Shown piece by piece: positions 31,401 through 38,719 of a DNA stretch of 64,000 nucleotides. Both the position numbers and the translations under genes were made by a program. How positions within the stretch are numbered: the first letter of the stretch is position 1; each line of letters starts with the position of its first letter. The notes beneath the pieces were generated by a model. That model was not told the origin of the DNA, searched no databases, and worked only from the letters and a program-made list of their open reading frames with translations. This DNA is from Diplolepis rosae (Eukaryota; Arthropoda; Insecta; Hymenoptera; Diplolepididae). The stretch covers positions 7,858,501 through 7,922,500 of the forward strand of contig JAPYXD010000701.1 of assembly GCA_030998225.1 (NCBI GenBank), written 5' to 3'.

Positions 31401-34163
31401 TAAATCATAAAAATGAATTATATTTTAGTATAATATCGTTTAAAAATGAGGCAAACAGGGTTTACGTATCAGAAATTAACATAGTGGTTTTCAAACGGCA
31501 AAGTTAATATTTTCGTTTGAATAAATGGCATATATGGGACATTCTTTTACAAATCGTGCACCCATTTTGAGTTCAGAATTTAGATTCAATCAACACGTGT
31601 ATAGGGATTTTCGTAAAAAAAAAAATTTTCGAGAAATATATCAACTTAAACTTTTGATAAAATTGGATAAAATGCTAAATTCTCTTGTACTTAAAATTCA
31701 TTATCTCCGGTTGAAATAATCAAATCGATTTCGAGTTTCTTTCATTTTTTAGCTTATTACGTTAGGTTTTCAGCTAAATATTTTCATAATTTTTATTTTT
31801 TAAATTAACTACAGATATAAGCAATTTAATTGTTTAAACAATTTTTGCATGTTTGCCCCTTGAGCAGAAAAATTTTGAAAAAATACTATCAAATGCGCTA
31901 TATCTCAATATAACTAGCGCATATTTAATAAAAGTGGAGGCTCAATTAGATCGGAAGATATTAAATATGTTTGAGCAAGACGTGTTTAATGAGTTTAATG
32001 TCCGAGTCGACTAAAAGCACATTATGTCTCGAGAAAAGCTAGTTGCGGCTCGACTCTTACATGATTAAACACGTCACGCGCTCAAAAATATTTAATATCT
32101 TCTTTTACGATTTGTAAAAGAACATCCTATATATGTTCTACTAACTGGTACATAATCTACGAGATATTTGCACATTGAGATTTATTTGGTGTGAAATTAA
32201 TTAGACAAACCATTACTATAAAGTATAATAATTGGAAAAAAATGTATAGAATACGTTACATTTTTACATGAGAATTTAAGTATATAGATATATGTAGGGT
32301 TTGAATATTCAAAAAATACATAAAGTATACCTAAATTATCACACGAAATCGCACAATAATTTTCTCTGGTATGGAGCAAAATTGACAAATATCATAATAA
32401 TAAAATAATTGGAAAATACTTAAAATACATAACACTTTTAACATGTCTTGATAATATAAAAATGAAGGAACTTCAATTATAGCCGAAATTACAGGTTATC
32501 CGAAGATAGTATATATATTGTAATTGACATGTAAAAGATGTTATAAAAATAATATAAAATATATATTCCCGTGTGTAAATCGAACCCGGAAACTGATCGA
32601 GATCCGGACGGATAGCCCTAGTTGTAACCGGGAACCGACCGGGATATTCGACCAGGAACCCGTCAGAAACGTCACCTTTAATGGCTGTTTTTTAGAGGAG
32701 TTTTTAGTAGCATTAAAATTTCACGTAATTCACAATTGGACTCATCACTACTGTATTCTTCCTCAATTTTTCGAACTCTTCTGTGTTTTTTAGCGCGGAT
32801 ACGATTTCGCTCACGCATACGTTCTTCTTCATCCATCATTTTAATTTTTAAAACACGTATCAGATCAACCCACAAGAATGAAAAATGATTAAATACGTAG
32901 AATTCTGATTTCAAAATTTAGGAAATGGTAGAAAGGAGAAAAACAGACTTAGACAGATAACTTTTGGTTTAATAAATAGAAAAAAATTCAATTTAAGCAA
33001 AATCTATGGAGAACATTTTTTTATTATCAAAACCAAAAGTAGTCTAACAACGTCCGCTTTCATTTTCGCTACCATTTCCCAAATTAAAAAAAAAATTTTA
33101 TGTATTTTGGACACAAATATTTAGAAAGTGGACCAAGTTGTTTACATAAACTTGCTACTTTGCTCAAGTAGTTATTCCAAATGACTCCAAAGAAAATTTT
33201 CAATCCGAATCAACTTAAAGCTAATTCAAAATCAATCCGAATGAATCCGGTCAATTTCAGATTCATTCGGATTGAAAGTTTGGATTGATTCGGATTGGTC
33301 GGATTCATTCGGATTAAGAGTTTGGATTGATTTTAAATGGACTTCTGATTGGTACGGATTAAAACTGGCTTTGTATTTATTCGGAAAAACTAGGATTGGT
33401 TCAGAAACAGATTTCTGAATGGGTCGCATTGGTTTGGAATAAATTCCCAATCCGAGACTTTCTCCAGGGTACTTGACTAGTGCCTGACTAGTTCCCGGTC
33501 AGTTTCCGACAACGAACTTCATCCTGAGGTGATTCTGCCGGATCCTGACTTGACCCGGTCCGGTCACGAGTCAACCCGGACGATTCCCACCCAGTTCCCG
33601 GCCATGCAATACAGCCCGAGTTTGCCCGGCAGTGATCAGGCCAGAAACCTTTTTGTAATGAGGCTAACTGGGACAATTTCCACACGGGTTTATAAATTTA
33701 ATATATAAATATTTATATTTACTGATTTTTCCAAATCATTTCAGTCGATTATGTCGATCAATAGAAGAGTGTATCATTATCAGTGACAACGGAACTCTAC
33801 TATATAGACCTTATCAACCTATGATTTAGAATTAATTTAACGTTATTTAAAATAGATTCTGTGAGAAAAGTTTTGTGGAACCTCCGTAGCTCAGATGATA
33901 GAGCATTCGACCGGCAATCGAAAGGTCCTAGGCCCGATACCCAGCGGAGTGGAAGCGTTCCTTTTTTCACAGAAAATTTCTTCTATTTATATTTGATCAT
34001 AAAAATAAATGAAAAAACAAGAGTTCGGATGATTTTTAACTTGTTTCCGTATATTTTTGCGTAAATTGTAAAGTAAAATGTTTGTTATATTATATTTACC
34101 TCCATTGCCAGCAAGTATGATAGATATAAAAGCGAAGATAAAAATAGCTATAAGGATCTTCAT
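19233..34163 (-). CDS. Gene B: secreted serine protease homologue with Ser-Asp-His swapped triad, 312 aa
   Basis: Exons: 34163-34100, 26750-26603, 21831-21603, 20103-19858, 19484-19233 (64+148+229+246+252 = 939 bp, 312 codons plus stop). All junctions are GT/AG and the phases fit. The protein starts MKILIAIFIFAFISIILA (signal peptide), then a 50-residue N-terminal part with one Cys, then a chymotrypsin fold: Cys71 (as Cys42), GSAAVVTNIHALTTAS with Ser90 where His57 belongs, Asp142 in FADIAVVF, LGWHD, and GDHGGPVV with His232 where Ser195 belongs. A C-terminal extension of about 40 residues (from LQIDQRPGPTDGAYEPKQWI) follows the last helix. Catalysis of the normal kind is impossible. It is likely secreted and acts as a binding or cofactor protein. 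Alternative first exon: 38293-38230. Introns hold a mariner, an R1 element, a DD41D element and a palindrome. Confidence 0.87.
19858..20103 (-). CDS. Gene B exon 4 (Gly-Trp exon)
   Basis: 246 bp, phase 0 at both ends, acceptor TTTTAG, donor GTAAGT. It reads LRNSINMAEEGVSAIPLKLE, DVNEGLPVTLLGWHDSS, then NHWRWEVAMRNF and FNYPPSE. Same length and borders as gene A exon 4 and gene D exon 4. Confidence 0.9.
20315..21189 (+). mobile_element. mariner copy with internal deletion, in intron 3 of gene B
   Basis: Ends TTAGGTGTACAAGTTTGTTT (20315) and AAAGTTGTACACCAA (to about 21188), with TA at 20313-20314. Reading includes SARHLREVLIFCFHLKKTA at about 20430, SGDFNVEDRHGGG, SALEALLTEDSCQTHEELEE and NLVPYELKPRG. 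It then jumps to a C-terminal NGRSNVAKLVKTYLETLKWE-type segment, so the central catalytic region is deleted. It is followed by a short ATT microsatellite. Confidence 0.85.
21603..21831 (-). CDS. Gene B exon 3 (His57-to-Ser, Asp102 exon)
   Basis: 229 bp, acceptor TTTACAG, donor GTGAGT. It reads VPVGSAAVVTNIHALTTAS, VLLTGGFGPC, STRTCKTAHHILGAQPHPAY, and NNTPPFADIAVVF. TTAS aligns with TAAH of active proteases. The HPxY...DIAxV spacing places the retained Asp as Asp102. Confidence 0.9.
21890..23140. other. Intron 2 of gene B, AT-rich, no gene
   Basis: 22440-23110 is a possible old short inverted-repeat unit in which motifs such as AAATGCTC / GAGCATTT recur (TGCCCGAGAATTTATGTTGA near the left, ATATTCTCGAGCATACACGG near the right). 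I could not fix its ends. No coding signal. Confidence 0.4.
23152..23332. repeat. 180-bp palindrome at the 3' end of the R1-clade element
   Basis: The left arm GCGTCACACGCCCAGGGTGT pairs with the right arm ACACCCTGGGCGTGTGACGC. The match runs about 75 bases with few mismatches. A smaller hairpin (GAAAGAAGC / GCTTCTTTC) sits at the centre. GC content is far above the surroundings. It lies directly after the stop codon of the RT frame, in 3' UTR position. Confidence 0.85.
23338..25476 (-). CDS. R1-clade non-LTR retrotransposon ORF2 (reverse transcriptase and C-terminal zinc knuckle)
   Basis: Open frame of 712 codons. RT landmarks: NTAPGIDGVLNEILK, SSYRPICLLDTMGKLLEEL, NQFGFRKGRSTVDAIQAVV, FCALISIDTRKAFNTARW (first catalytic Asp), TCGAPQGSRVG, and the catalytic TIVGFADDALVV. 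Then come the KTEALL and YLGVQLDRRLSFGEH blocks. Near residue 640 a CCYCDSLVDNAEHALFVC knuckle typical of R1-clade proteins follows. The stop is just before a palindrome. The RT core is unbroken, but the upstream endonuclease is in another frame and truncated, so the copy is dead on arrival or nearly so. GC-rich codon use differs sharply from the host exons. Confidence 0.93.
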   Translation of the reverse strand: MPRSAAKIHPFKGGCYAAQGMERGKNSFEATIKKSRLQCWKDLIGEVEKDPWGLAFKIVNKRLATRRKTPGLDNLDRVKYIVRSLFPHVEPFQRQDRSSCVVRREKLFTLEELKRAGGRLKANTAPGIDGVLNEILKEVIGAYPEILLEAFNSCLRDGRFFADWKEQRLVLLRKGNKPLGVASSYRPICLLDTMGKLLEELILQRLQALLVGENGLSENQFGFRKGRSTVDAIQAVVNIATNARKGTGKRKGFCALISIDTRKAFNTARWDICIEAMMRKKVPDYLLRMMDDYLSDRWVIYEGDKWSLKEEMTCGAPQGSRVGLLVWNIMYDDFLRMDLPAGTTIVGFADDALVVCAADDVGILELRINESLWRAKRWLDGRGLKMAPEKTEALLVTDRRSFQYPRIVLGEHEVEWKTSIKYLGVQLDRRLSFGEHLKIAAAKAIQCGAILARLMLNIGGPREAKRRLVASVVHSKLLYAAPVWVNALQNHAIQKKLFLAQRLVALRIVSAYRTISTSAVLVLASVPPIDLLAEERQETFQLRKELTCANLQEIARAKEAIRKDGRRRLVEKWQMRWRGEQTGRWTYRLIPEFATWLNRKHGEVGFYLAQVLSGHGCFNAYLRRFKKRDEETCCYCDSLVDNAEHALFVCAKWGVAREVLGQAVGSELTPDTMVPLMLQSERFCTLIESFVTLVMKTRELDGRRERNNGEGQ
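25380..26085 (-). mobile_element. R1-clade element, 5'-truncated endonuclease part
   Basis: The minus strand from 26085 reads YRYLLLEESLREAIGRSLIG, then GDFNSKSPEWGEARLDRRG (APE endonuclease GDFN motif), GGSIIDLTIAAPRFASRI and SDHRCIEFTLEQRCQ (the SDH motif). It continues to RRKFTRSKGDAMLHKAWKGA. A one-base frameshift near 25390 moves it into the RT frame. Sequence upstream of about 26085 is unrelated AT-rich DNA, so the copy is 5'-truncated in the usual LINE way. R1 itself targets 28S rDNA; this copy does not lie in rDNA. Confidence 0.88.
26090..26600. other. Intron 2 of gene B, no recognisable feature
   Basis: AT-rich, with short ORF-free stretches. Nothing beyond low-complexity sequence is visible. 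Confidence 0.6.
26603..26750 (-). CDS. Gene B exon 2 (N-terminal mature region)
   Basis: 148 bp, acceptor TATAACAG, donor GTATGT. With the last base of exon 1 it reads GSTSSSQSKLIDHNRKLLPH, DCKYHTQPDKAYKFLAFFVL, KEYWLSEID and half of a Cys codon. It is separated from exon 3 by 4.8 kb holding the R1-clade element. Confidence 0.87.
26880..28050 (+). mobile_element. DD41D transposon (rosa/Visitor-like), defective, in intron 1 of gene B
   Basis: The transposase starts at 26921 (MVKFTNQQRLEIIKNYYRNS). HTH region PTRQAVRAIVGKFET and AQTTLWRIMRKDLGL follow, then HRKIIFCDE (first catalytic Asp). A deletion and shift joins this to TPLHPQKVTVWCGFHAGGV in another frame (27420-27950). Then come MWFQQDGATSHTAR (second Asp) and CDLTPLDFFLWG (third Asp). 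Forty-one residues separate the second and third Asp, hence DD41D. The 3' end reads GGAAAACCCTT next to TA (28051-28052), matching the TIR of the element at 61438. The 5' TIR was not found. Confidence 0.88.
28372..29330 (+). mobile_element. mariner copy with HHGNA lesion
   Basis: The transposase begins at 28540: MGKEQYRSVIRFLFFDGKTC. It has GRISVSYEERPVRPADVVTA, then ADRRTKVHEAAEAINISHD, a deletion over the first catalytic region, YYSELLDRFDGKLREIRPHL, KKKVLLHHGNALAHSSGIVA (second catalytic Asp is Gly), then AAK-stop and LPHPPYLTDLASSDFFLF (third Asp kept). In-frame stops occur in the HTH linker and after AAK. It is closely related to the split copy at 17285-19085, which shares the Gly and the TAG. 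Confidence 0.87.
29433..30954. mobile_element. 1.5-kb near-perfect palindrome (foldback transposon)
   Basis: Starts CACTACCGGTCAAAATTGTG at 29433 and ends with its exact complement at 30954, with TA on both sides (29431-29432, 30955-30956). The arms are about 690 bp (29433-30125 and 30265-30954) around a loop of about 140 bp. Only a few substitutions separate them; for instance CAGGGCAGAATAGG in one arm is CAGATCAGAATAGG in the other. The TA duplication and end sequence suggest mobilisation by a Tc1/mariner-type transposase. No protein is encoded; a 64-codon frame appears in both arms simply because they are copies. Confidence 0.93.
30960..31528. other. AT-rich intronic DNA, no recognisable feature
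   Basis: No coding or repeat structure seen in intron 1 of gene B. Confidence 0.5.
31531..32136. mobile_element. MITE with about 28-bp inverted ends
   Basis: ATATATGGGACATTCTTTTA near 31531 is matched in reverse by GTAAAAGAACATCCTATATAT near 32136 after one or two changes. Internal sequence includes a short GTCGACT/CGAGTCG-rich hairpin at about 31990-32060. No coding frame. Confidence 0.65.
32160..32525. repeat. Interspersed repeat (partner at 34640-34980)
   Basis: About 350 bp shared with 34640-34980 (ATAGAATACGTTACA, ATATGTAGGGTTTGAATA, AAATGAAGGAACTTCAATTA). It also shares a short segment (CATAATAATAAAATA) with the inner arm of the hAT foldback at 2835-7813, so it may be hAT-derived. Confidence 0.65.
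32560..33845. other. Intronic DNA with two simple degenerate repeat tracts
   Basis: 32580-32680 and 33470-33690 are GC-rich, with recurring CCCGG/CCGGTC-type words (GAACCCGGAAACTG, TGACCCGGTCCGGTC). 33190-33450 is built of degenerate GAATCCGAAT/ATTCGGATTG words; the same kind of tract is at 39240-39790. No coding signal is credible here. Confidence 0.5.
33855..33980 (+). repeat. tRNA-derived SINE-like repeat
   Basis: 33882-33949 resembles a tRNA: box A-like TAGCTCAGATGATAGAGC, anticodon arm TTCGA-CCGGCAA-TCGAA, T arm CTAGGCCCGATACCCAG, and a 3' CGGAG able to pair with the 5' CTCCG. Flanks TCTGTGAGAAAAG and CTTTTTTCACAGA are inverted. A second copy (minus strand, 51679-51755) shares both the tRNA part and the flank, so this is a dispersed SINE-like repeat, not a unique tRNA gene. 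U33 is C, which argues against a working tRNA. Confidence 0.65.
34100..34163 (-). CDS. Gene B exon 1, proximal copy (signal peptide)
   Basis: ATG at 34163-34161. It encodes MKILIAIFIFAFISIILA then GNG and ends after one base of a Gly codon at donor GTAAAT. Its phase joins exon 2 at 26750. It is one of two near-identical signal-peptide exons; the other is at 38230-38293. I chose this one as primary only because it is nearer. Confidence 0.8.
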
Positions 34164-34330
34164 TTTTCCTAGATTAAGAAATAATTTAGAAAATAGTAAA
34201 CTGGCGGTTTGGAAAATAAATAACCATTATATGTATAGACTTACAAAACACGATTTAGAACGTCGTAATTACACCTCCCTTTCACCAAATATTTTCTTGA
34301 TCTGATAATAATATTTTTTAAATGTAAACA
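34164..34330 (-). promoter_or_regulatory. Putative promoter of gene B (proximal copy)
   Basis: On the minus strand a TATA-like CTATACATATAATGG (about 34228-34243) lies about 65 bases before the ATG. The same block, with few changes, is at 38294-38460 before the duplicate exon. Confidence 0.4.
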
Positions 34331-34639
34331 CGTATATGAGTGTTAATAAAATATAAGAATTTTTTTTTTACAGAAACGAAGTGGAATGATAAATAATCTG
34401 CAAATAAGAATTCCAAGTACACGTATGCAAACATTTATATTTATAGGGTTTATAAATCATTCACGCATGAAAAATGTTTATTATCTAAAATACGTCTATC
34501 TGAAAACGATTTTTCAAGCAAATAGAGATAAAATTGAATATATGAATTTTAATGTTTCATAATTAAATTAATTAAAAACTCTTTTCATCACTCTAACGGC
34601 CAGTGGGACATTAGTATACATTCCACCTATTTAAAAAAA

Positions 34640-34980
34640 TGATAACTTCCATGAAAATATATAGAATACGTTACACTTTTACACGAGAATGTAAGTATGT
34701 AGGTATATGTAGGGTTTGAATAGTCGAAAAATAGATAAAGTATGTATACCTAAATTATCACAGGAAATCGCACAATAACTTTCTTTGGTATGCAGAAAAA
34801 TTGATAAATATCATAATAATAAAATAATTGGAAAATACTTAAAATACATAACATTTTTACATGACTTGTTAATATAAAAATGAAGGAACTTCAATTATAA
34901 CCGAAATTACAGGTGAATCTGTAATTTCCGAAGGTAGTGCATATATTGTAATTGACGTGTAAAAGGTGTTACGTATTATA
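34640..34980. repeat. Second copy of the 32160-32525 repeat
   Basis: Aligned along its length with 32160-32525, with about 10-15% differences by eye. Ends at the mariner TIR near 34983. Confidence 0.65.
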
Positions 34981-34982
34981 TT

Positions 34983-36030
34983 GGATCTATAACTTAATTC
35001 GTGCGGTTTTTTTGTTCAAAATTTGAACGTTTATTTAAGAAAAACATGTACAATAGTATTATTCAAAGTATTGCCCTTCTGAAGCTGTGACTTTTTCCCA
35101 TCTTTCTGGCAATTTGTGGATTCCATCCCAAAAGAACTGCGCCGGCTTGGCGGCCAAGAACGAATCAAGCCAATTTTTGAAACCCTGTTCTGATGTGAAC
35201 GGTATTCCAGTGAGGGCGTTCTGCATCGACCGGAACAAATGGTAGTCAGAAGGGGCAAGGTCTAGGCTATAAGGCGGGTGGGGTAAAACTTCACATCCAC
35301 TGTTTTCCAAATAGTTCTTAACCGGAATAGGAACATGGGGCCGAGCGTTGTCATGATGGAAAATTATTGCCTCGTGTCTGGTCGCATATTCCGGGCGTTT
35401 TTCGGCTATTGCTCTCTTCAAACGGATTAATTGTGTTCGGTAGCGTTCTCCATTGATGGTTTCACCCGGTTTTAGCAGCTCATAATACAGCACACCCTTC
35501 TGATCCCACCAAATACAGAGCATTACCTTCGCGCCATGAATATTCGTATTTGCCGTTGATTTGGCTGGTTGACCGGGTTTCACATATGATTTTTTGCGCT
35601 TGGGGTTGTCGTAATGGATCCATTTTTCATCACCAGTAACAATCCGATGCAAAAATGACTTCTTTTTGTGGCGTTCCAGCAGCATTTCGGACACGCAAAT
35701 CCGCCTTTCAACGTCTTTCGGCTTGAGTTCATGTGGAACCCAATTTCCTTGCTTTTGAATGTATCCGGCTGCTTTTAAACGTTTTGAAATAGCTGCCTGA
35801 GTGACTCCCAAAGATTCCGCGAGCTCTTCTTGTGTTTGGCAACAATCTTCATCGAGTAATGCTTCCAGTTCTTCATCTTCAAACTTTTTTGGCTGCCCAG
35901 GACGTTCTCCGTCTTCCAAGCCAAAATCACCACTTTTAAATTGTGAAAACCACTTTTGGCACGTTCGCTCAGCTAGAGCATGTTCACCATAAACTTCCGC
36001 CAAACTACGAAAAAGCCTCCTGTATAATTT
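34983..36030 (-). mobile_element. mariner (DD34D), nearly intact transposase
   Basis: The 3' TIR side begins TTGGATCTATAACTTAATTC at 34980-35000, as in the related copy at 49725. The 5' end is lost: homology to mariner starts at about 36030, where hAT-type sequence takes over. See the CDS entry for the transposase. Confidence 0.85.
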
Positions 36031-36084
36031 CGTATTTAAATTTAGATATAATTGACGTATTGTTTGGATATTCAAACACTCCAT
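35059..36084 (-). CDS. mariner transposase ORF (341 codons) with foreign N-terminus
   Basis: An unbroken frame. After about 18 non-mariner residues (MECLNIQTIRQLYLN, from hAT MITE sequence) it reads SLAEVYGEHALAERTCQKWF (HTH), KSGDFGLEDGERPGQPKKF, CQTQEELAESLGVTQAAISK (second HTH), then HRIVTGDEKWIHYDN (first Asp), IIFHHDNARPHVPI (second Asp) and YSLDLAPSDYHLFRSM (third Asp). Exactly 34 residues separate the last two Asp. All three catalytic residues are present and the C-terminal PERWEKVTASEGQYFE is complete. About 20 N-terminal residues of the original protein (MSNFVPEK... in the 49725 copy) are missing. It is the best-preserved transposase in the window, though lacking the 5' TIR it cannot move itself. 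Confidence 0.92.
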   Translation of the reverse strand: MECLNIQTIRQLYLNLNTKLYRRLFRSLAEVYGEHALAERTCQKWFSQFKSGDFGLEDGERPGQPKKFEDEELEALLDEDCCQTQEELAESLGVTQAAISKRLKAAGYIQKQGNWVPHELKPKDVERRICVSEMLLERHKKKSFLHRIVTGDEKWIHYDNPKRKKSYVKPGQPAKSTANTNIHGAKVMLCIWWDQKGVLYYELLKPGETINGERYRTQLIRLKRAIAEKRPEYATRHEAIIFHHDNARPHVPIPVKNYLENSGCEVLPHPPYSLDLAPSDYHLFRSMQNALTGIPFTSEQGFKNWLDSFLAAKPAQFFWDGIHKLPERWEKVTASEGQYFE

Positions 36085-36565
36085 TTTTTAGAATTAAATC
36101 TCATGATTTATCTCATCTTGATATGAAATATTCTGCACATAATTTTTTAATTTCAAATAATTTATTTACAAGGCTAAAAAATACATAAATCGATATTTTG
36201 ATTTGAGACTTTAAACACTTATTGAACAATAAATTTCACTAAAAAATTATTTCTCAAGTACTTAAATCATCCTAAAATTCAAAAAAAACTTTTAGATATT
36301 CATTTTAGGTTAATGTTTAACAAAATATAAAAAAAAGAAAGCTGATATCTTAAACTATATATTCTGTCATTTGGAATTTGTCGTCTGCTTCGCGCCACTT
36401 TTACACGAAGTCGAGAGATACATATTTCTCGATCTTGGATCAGCAGCCGACAGCGTGAAATCGAAGTGAGAAAGTGGGGACACGTCGACACGCCGCGTTT
36501 GGTTGTGTGAGGATCCACATGGATCAGTGGTGGGGGCCGAGTATGTCCACGTTCTGCGAACACTA
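36031..36565. mobile_element. hAT MITE arm (partial)
   Basis: Matches the interior and right end of the MITE at 48909-49651: GATATAATTGACGTATTGTT at 36045, TTTGGAATTTGTCGTCTGCT at 36369, GTCAGTGGTGGGGGCCG-like sequence at 36520, and the terminal GTTCTGCGAACACT at 36551-36564. The left terminus is lost to the mariner junction. Confidence 0.7.
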
Positions 36566-36739
36566 TGCAGTGGTCTTTGGCGGCGGTCAGCGGGGTGAGG
36601 TTTAAGAAATTATACTTTGGCGCCATCTGTCGTAAGCTCTATACAGGATCAAAGTTTACTGGCTGCTATCGCTTATGCTCGCGAACATAGCCTGTTAGTC
36701 AATCACACAAAACTTTCCACGATGCCGTTACCTTTGTCC

Positions 36740-36870
36740 TTGAAGCGCAGCCGCCAATGGGCGAGGAGCATGAATTACAGCACCGGCGTGAACTGGATTA
36801 GCTCCCGTCCGATAGAGCGAAAAGCTTAAAGCGCAGCCACCAATGGGCGAGAAGCATGAATTACTTTGTT
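36740..36870. repeat. Imperfect tandem duplication, about 88-bp spacing
   Basis: AAGCGCAGCCGCCAATGGGC at 36743 recurs as AAGCGCAGCCACCAATGGGC at 36831, each followed by GAAGCATGAATTA or a close variant. No gene is visible around it. Confidence 0.75.
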
Positions 36871-36918
36871 CTGAATATAGAACGACATCCCCATTCCACA
36901 TATTAATCAATCCCTAAC

Positions 36919-37673
36919 TAGGGATGGGTAATGCTCGGTGAGAATCGATTCCGACTAATGCGTTGATTTCGGAGAATCGAAGAATCGATGATGGGAATCG
37001 ATTCCAATTTCCCCCACTCCTCAAAAAGCCCGCGAATATTCAAAATTTTATAGAGTACACGGGCAGTATTTGGAGAGGCTTGATGCAAATATTAAAAACA
37101 ATTGAATAAATATACGTTTCAATTGATGTTTAATAGTTTTTTTAGAAAATTTATAAACTTTTTTTAATATTTTGTATATTTAGAAAGTAAATGGTGCGAA
37201 GTTTAAATGTGACTAGTGCAATAGTACCATATGAACATAATAAATATTATAACTCATGCTTTTCTTGAATTATCGTTTAAGAAAATTTAAATTAATTAAA
37301 TTTAAATCCTTAAATTTAAATTTAAGGACTCTACTTTCCTTTCCACGTTTCCAAGTCAACGGACGACAAGAAAAGCATGAAAACACGATAAAAGCGTGCT
37401 TCGACAACACATTGAAAATTGAAAAGAAGAAAGTCGATACGATAGCGCCAGGAAATCCACCCAACGGAAAATATCTCCAATGAAATGACCGAAACACGCC
37501 AATTCGCCAATGGCCAATCACGGATAACCTTTAGGAAAGTGAAAATTTATTTTCTCTTAGCTCTGTGATCGGAATCGATGTCGATTCTGATGAAGCATCG
37601 ATTCTTGGAATCGATTCCAAAGAATCGAAGAATCGATTCTTTGAAGGAATCGAAATTGACTTGGCCATCCCTA
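36919..37673. mobile_element. hAT MITE with perfect 8-bp target duplication
   Basis: Ends TAGGGATGGGTAATGC (36919) and TTGGCCATCCCTA (37673). TCCCTAAC occurs at 36911-36918 and again at 37674-37681. It is 755 bp. Subterminal GAATCGATTC-type palindromes are repeated many times near both ends (36945-37000, 37570-37650). No coding frame. Confidence 0.9.
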
Positions 37674-37846
37674 TCCCTAACTGTTAACAACTGTTAATAC
37701 GAGAACAAGTCAAAAACTATCCGGACTCTCACCATAATATATGTGAAAGTGTATCGGGTACGGATATTTATCAGAAACTTTCAAAAGTATACGGAATCTC
37801 TGCTTACAGTCTATTACAGTCCAGATCTCGCCCCTTCCGATCCACA

Positions 37847-38071
37847 GGTCTACAAAATATGAGGTTGTGATTGTTATAGAAATACCGATAGTCATTTCCG
37901 AAGTAATTTTTGGCGTGGAAACCGAATCCGGGCTCAGAATTACTCCATCACGTCAGGTAATCCTAACTTGACGTGATAGAGCAATTCTTAGCCCGGATTC
38001 GGTTTCTACGCCAAAAATTACTTCGGAAATGTACCTCAGCTACTCCATAACAAAACCATGTAGACCTGTGT
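37847..38071. mobile_element. Foldback element, about 225 bp
   Basis: Inner arms of about 62 bp pair almost perfectly (ATTTCCGAAGTAATTTTTGG at 37892, complement ending 38029). Outer ends ACAGGTCTAC and GTAGACCTGT close it. In intron 1 of gene B, between the two signal-peptide exons. Confidence 0.8.
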
Positions 38072-38132
38072 TATCGAAAAGGATGGAGGCTATTTAGAAA
38101 AATGACGTATTTGTTTGACCCCTATTCCTTTG

Positions 38133-38715
38133 AAGTAAATGAAGAAAGAAGAGTCCGAATGATTTTTAACTTGATTCCGTATATTTTTGCGTAAATTGTA
38201 AAGTAAAATGTTTGTTATATTATATTTACCTCCATTGCCAGCAAGTACGATAGATATAAAAGCGAACATCAAAATAGCTATAAGGATCTTCATTTTTCCT
38301 AGATTAAGACATAATTTAGAAAATAGTAAACTGGGGGTTTGGAAAATAAATAACCATTATATGTATAGACTTACGAAACACGATTCAGCACCTCGTAATT
38401 ACACCTCGTTTTCACCAAATATTTTCTTGATCTGATAATAATCTTTTGAAAATCTAAACACGTATGCGTTTAGTAAGATATAAGAATTTTTTTACAGAAA
38501 CGAATTGTAATGATAAATAATCTGCAAATAAGAATTCCAAGTACACGTATGCAAACATTTATATTTATAGGATTTACAAATCATTCACGCATGAAAAATG
38601 TTTATTATCTAAAATTATGTCTAAAATACGTCTATCTGAAAACGATTTTTTAATCAAATAGAGATAAAATTGAATATATGAATTTTAATGATTCATATTA
38701 AAATTAATTAAATTG
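38133..38715. repeat. Direct repeat copy 2: promoter plus signal-peptide exon
   Basis: Partner of 34003-34575. Homology fades after TATGAATTTTAATG at both copies. Scattered substitutions and a few small indels show it is not brand new. Confidence 0.85.
38230..38293 (-). CDS. Duplicate signal-peptide exon (alternative first exon of gene B or orphan)
   Basis: It encodes MKILIAILMFAFISIVLA then GNG, same length (64 bp), phase and donor GTAAAT as the exon at 34100-34163. It sits in a direct repeat (38133-38715) that also copies the upstream region. No other exon of the family lies between 34163 and 38230. It could be an alternative promoter and first exon for gene B, or the head of a gene whose remaining exons are gone. 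Differences in the signal peptide are conservative (F/L, I/M, I/V), so the reading frame appears to have been kept. Confidence 0.75.
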
Positions 38716-38719
38716 GAAT

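Larger units (their letters stand above)
34003..34575. repeat. Direct repeat copy 1: promoter plus signal-peptide exon
   Basis: It aligns with 38133-38715 nearly base for base: GATGATTTTTAACTTG..., TTTTGCGTAAATTGTAAAG, and later ATAAATAACCATTATATGTA. It includes the start of intron 1, exon 1, the promoter and about 400 bp upstream. Copies are 4.13 kb apart in the same orientation. This is a local segmental duplication rather than a transposon; no terminal repeats are seen. Confidence 0.85.

Noticed and set aside
33882..33949. Possible functional tRNA gene with a GGC anticodon
   Set aside because: C instead of U at position 33, weak acceptor pairing, and a second dispersed copy point to a SINE-like repeat.
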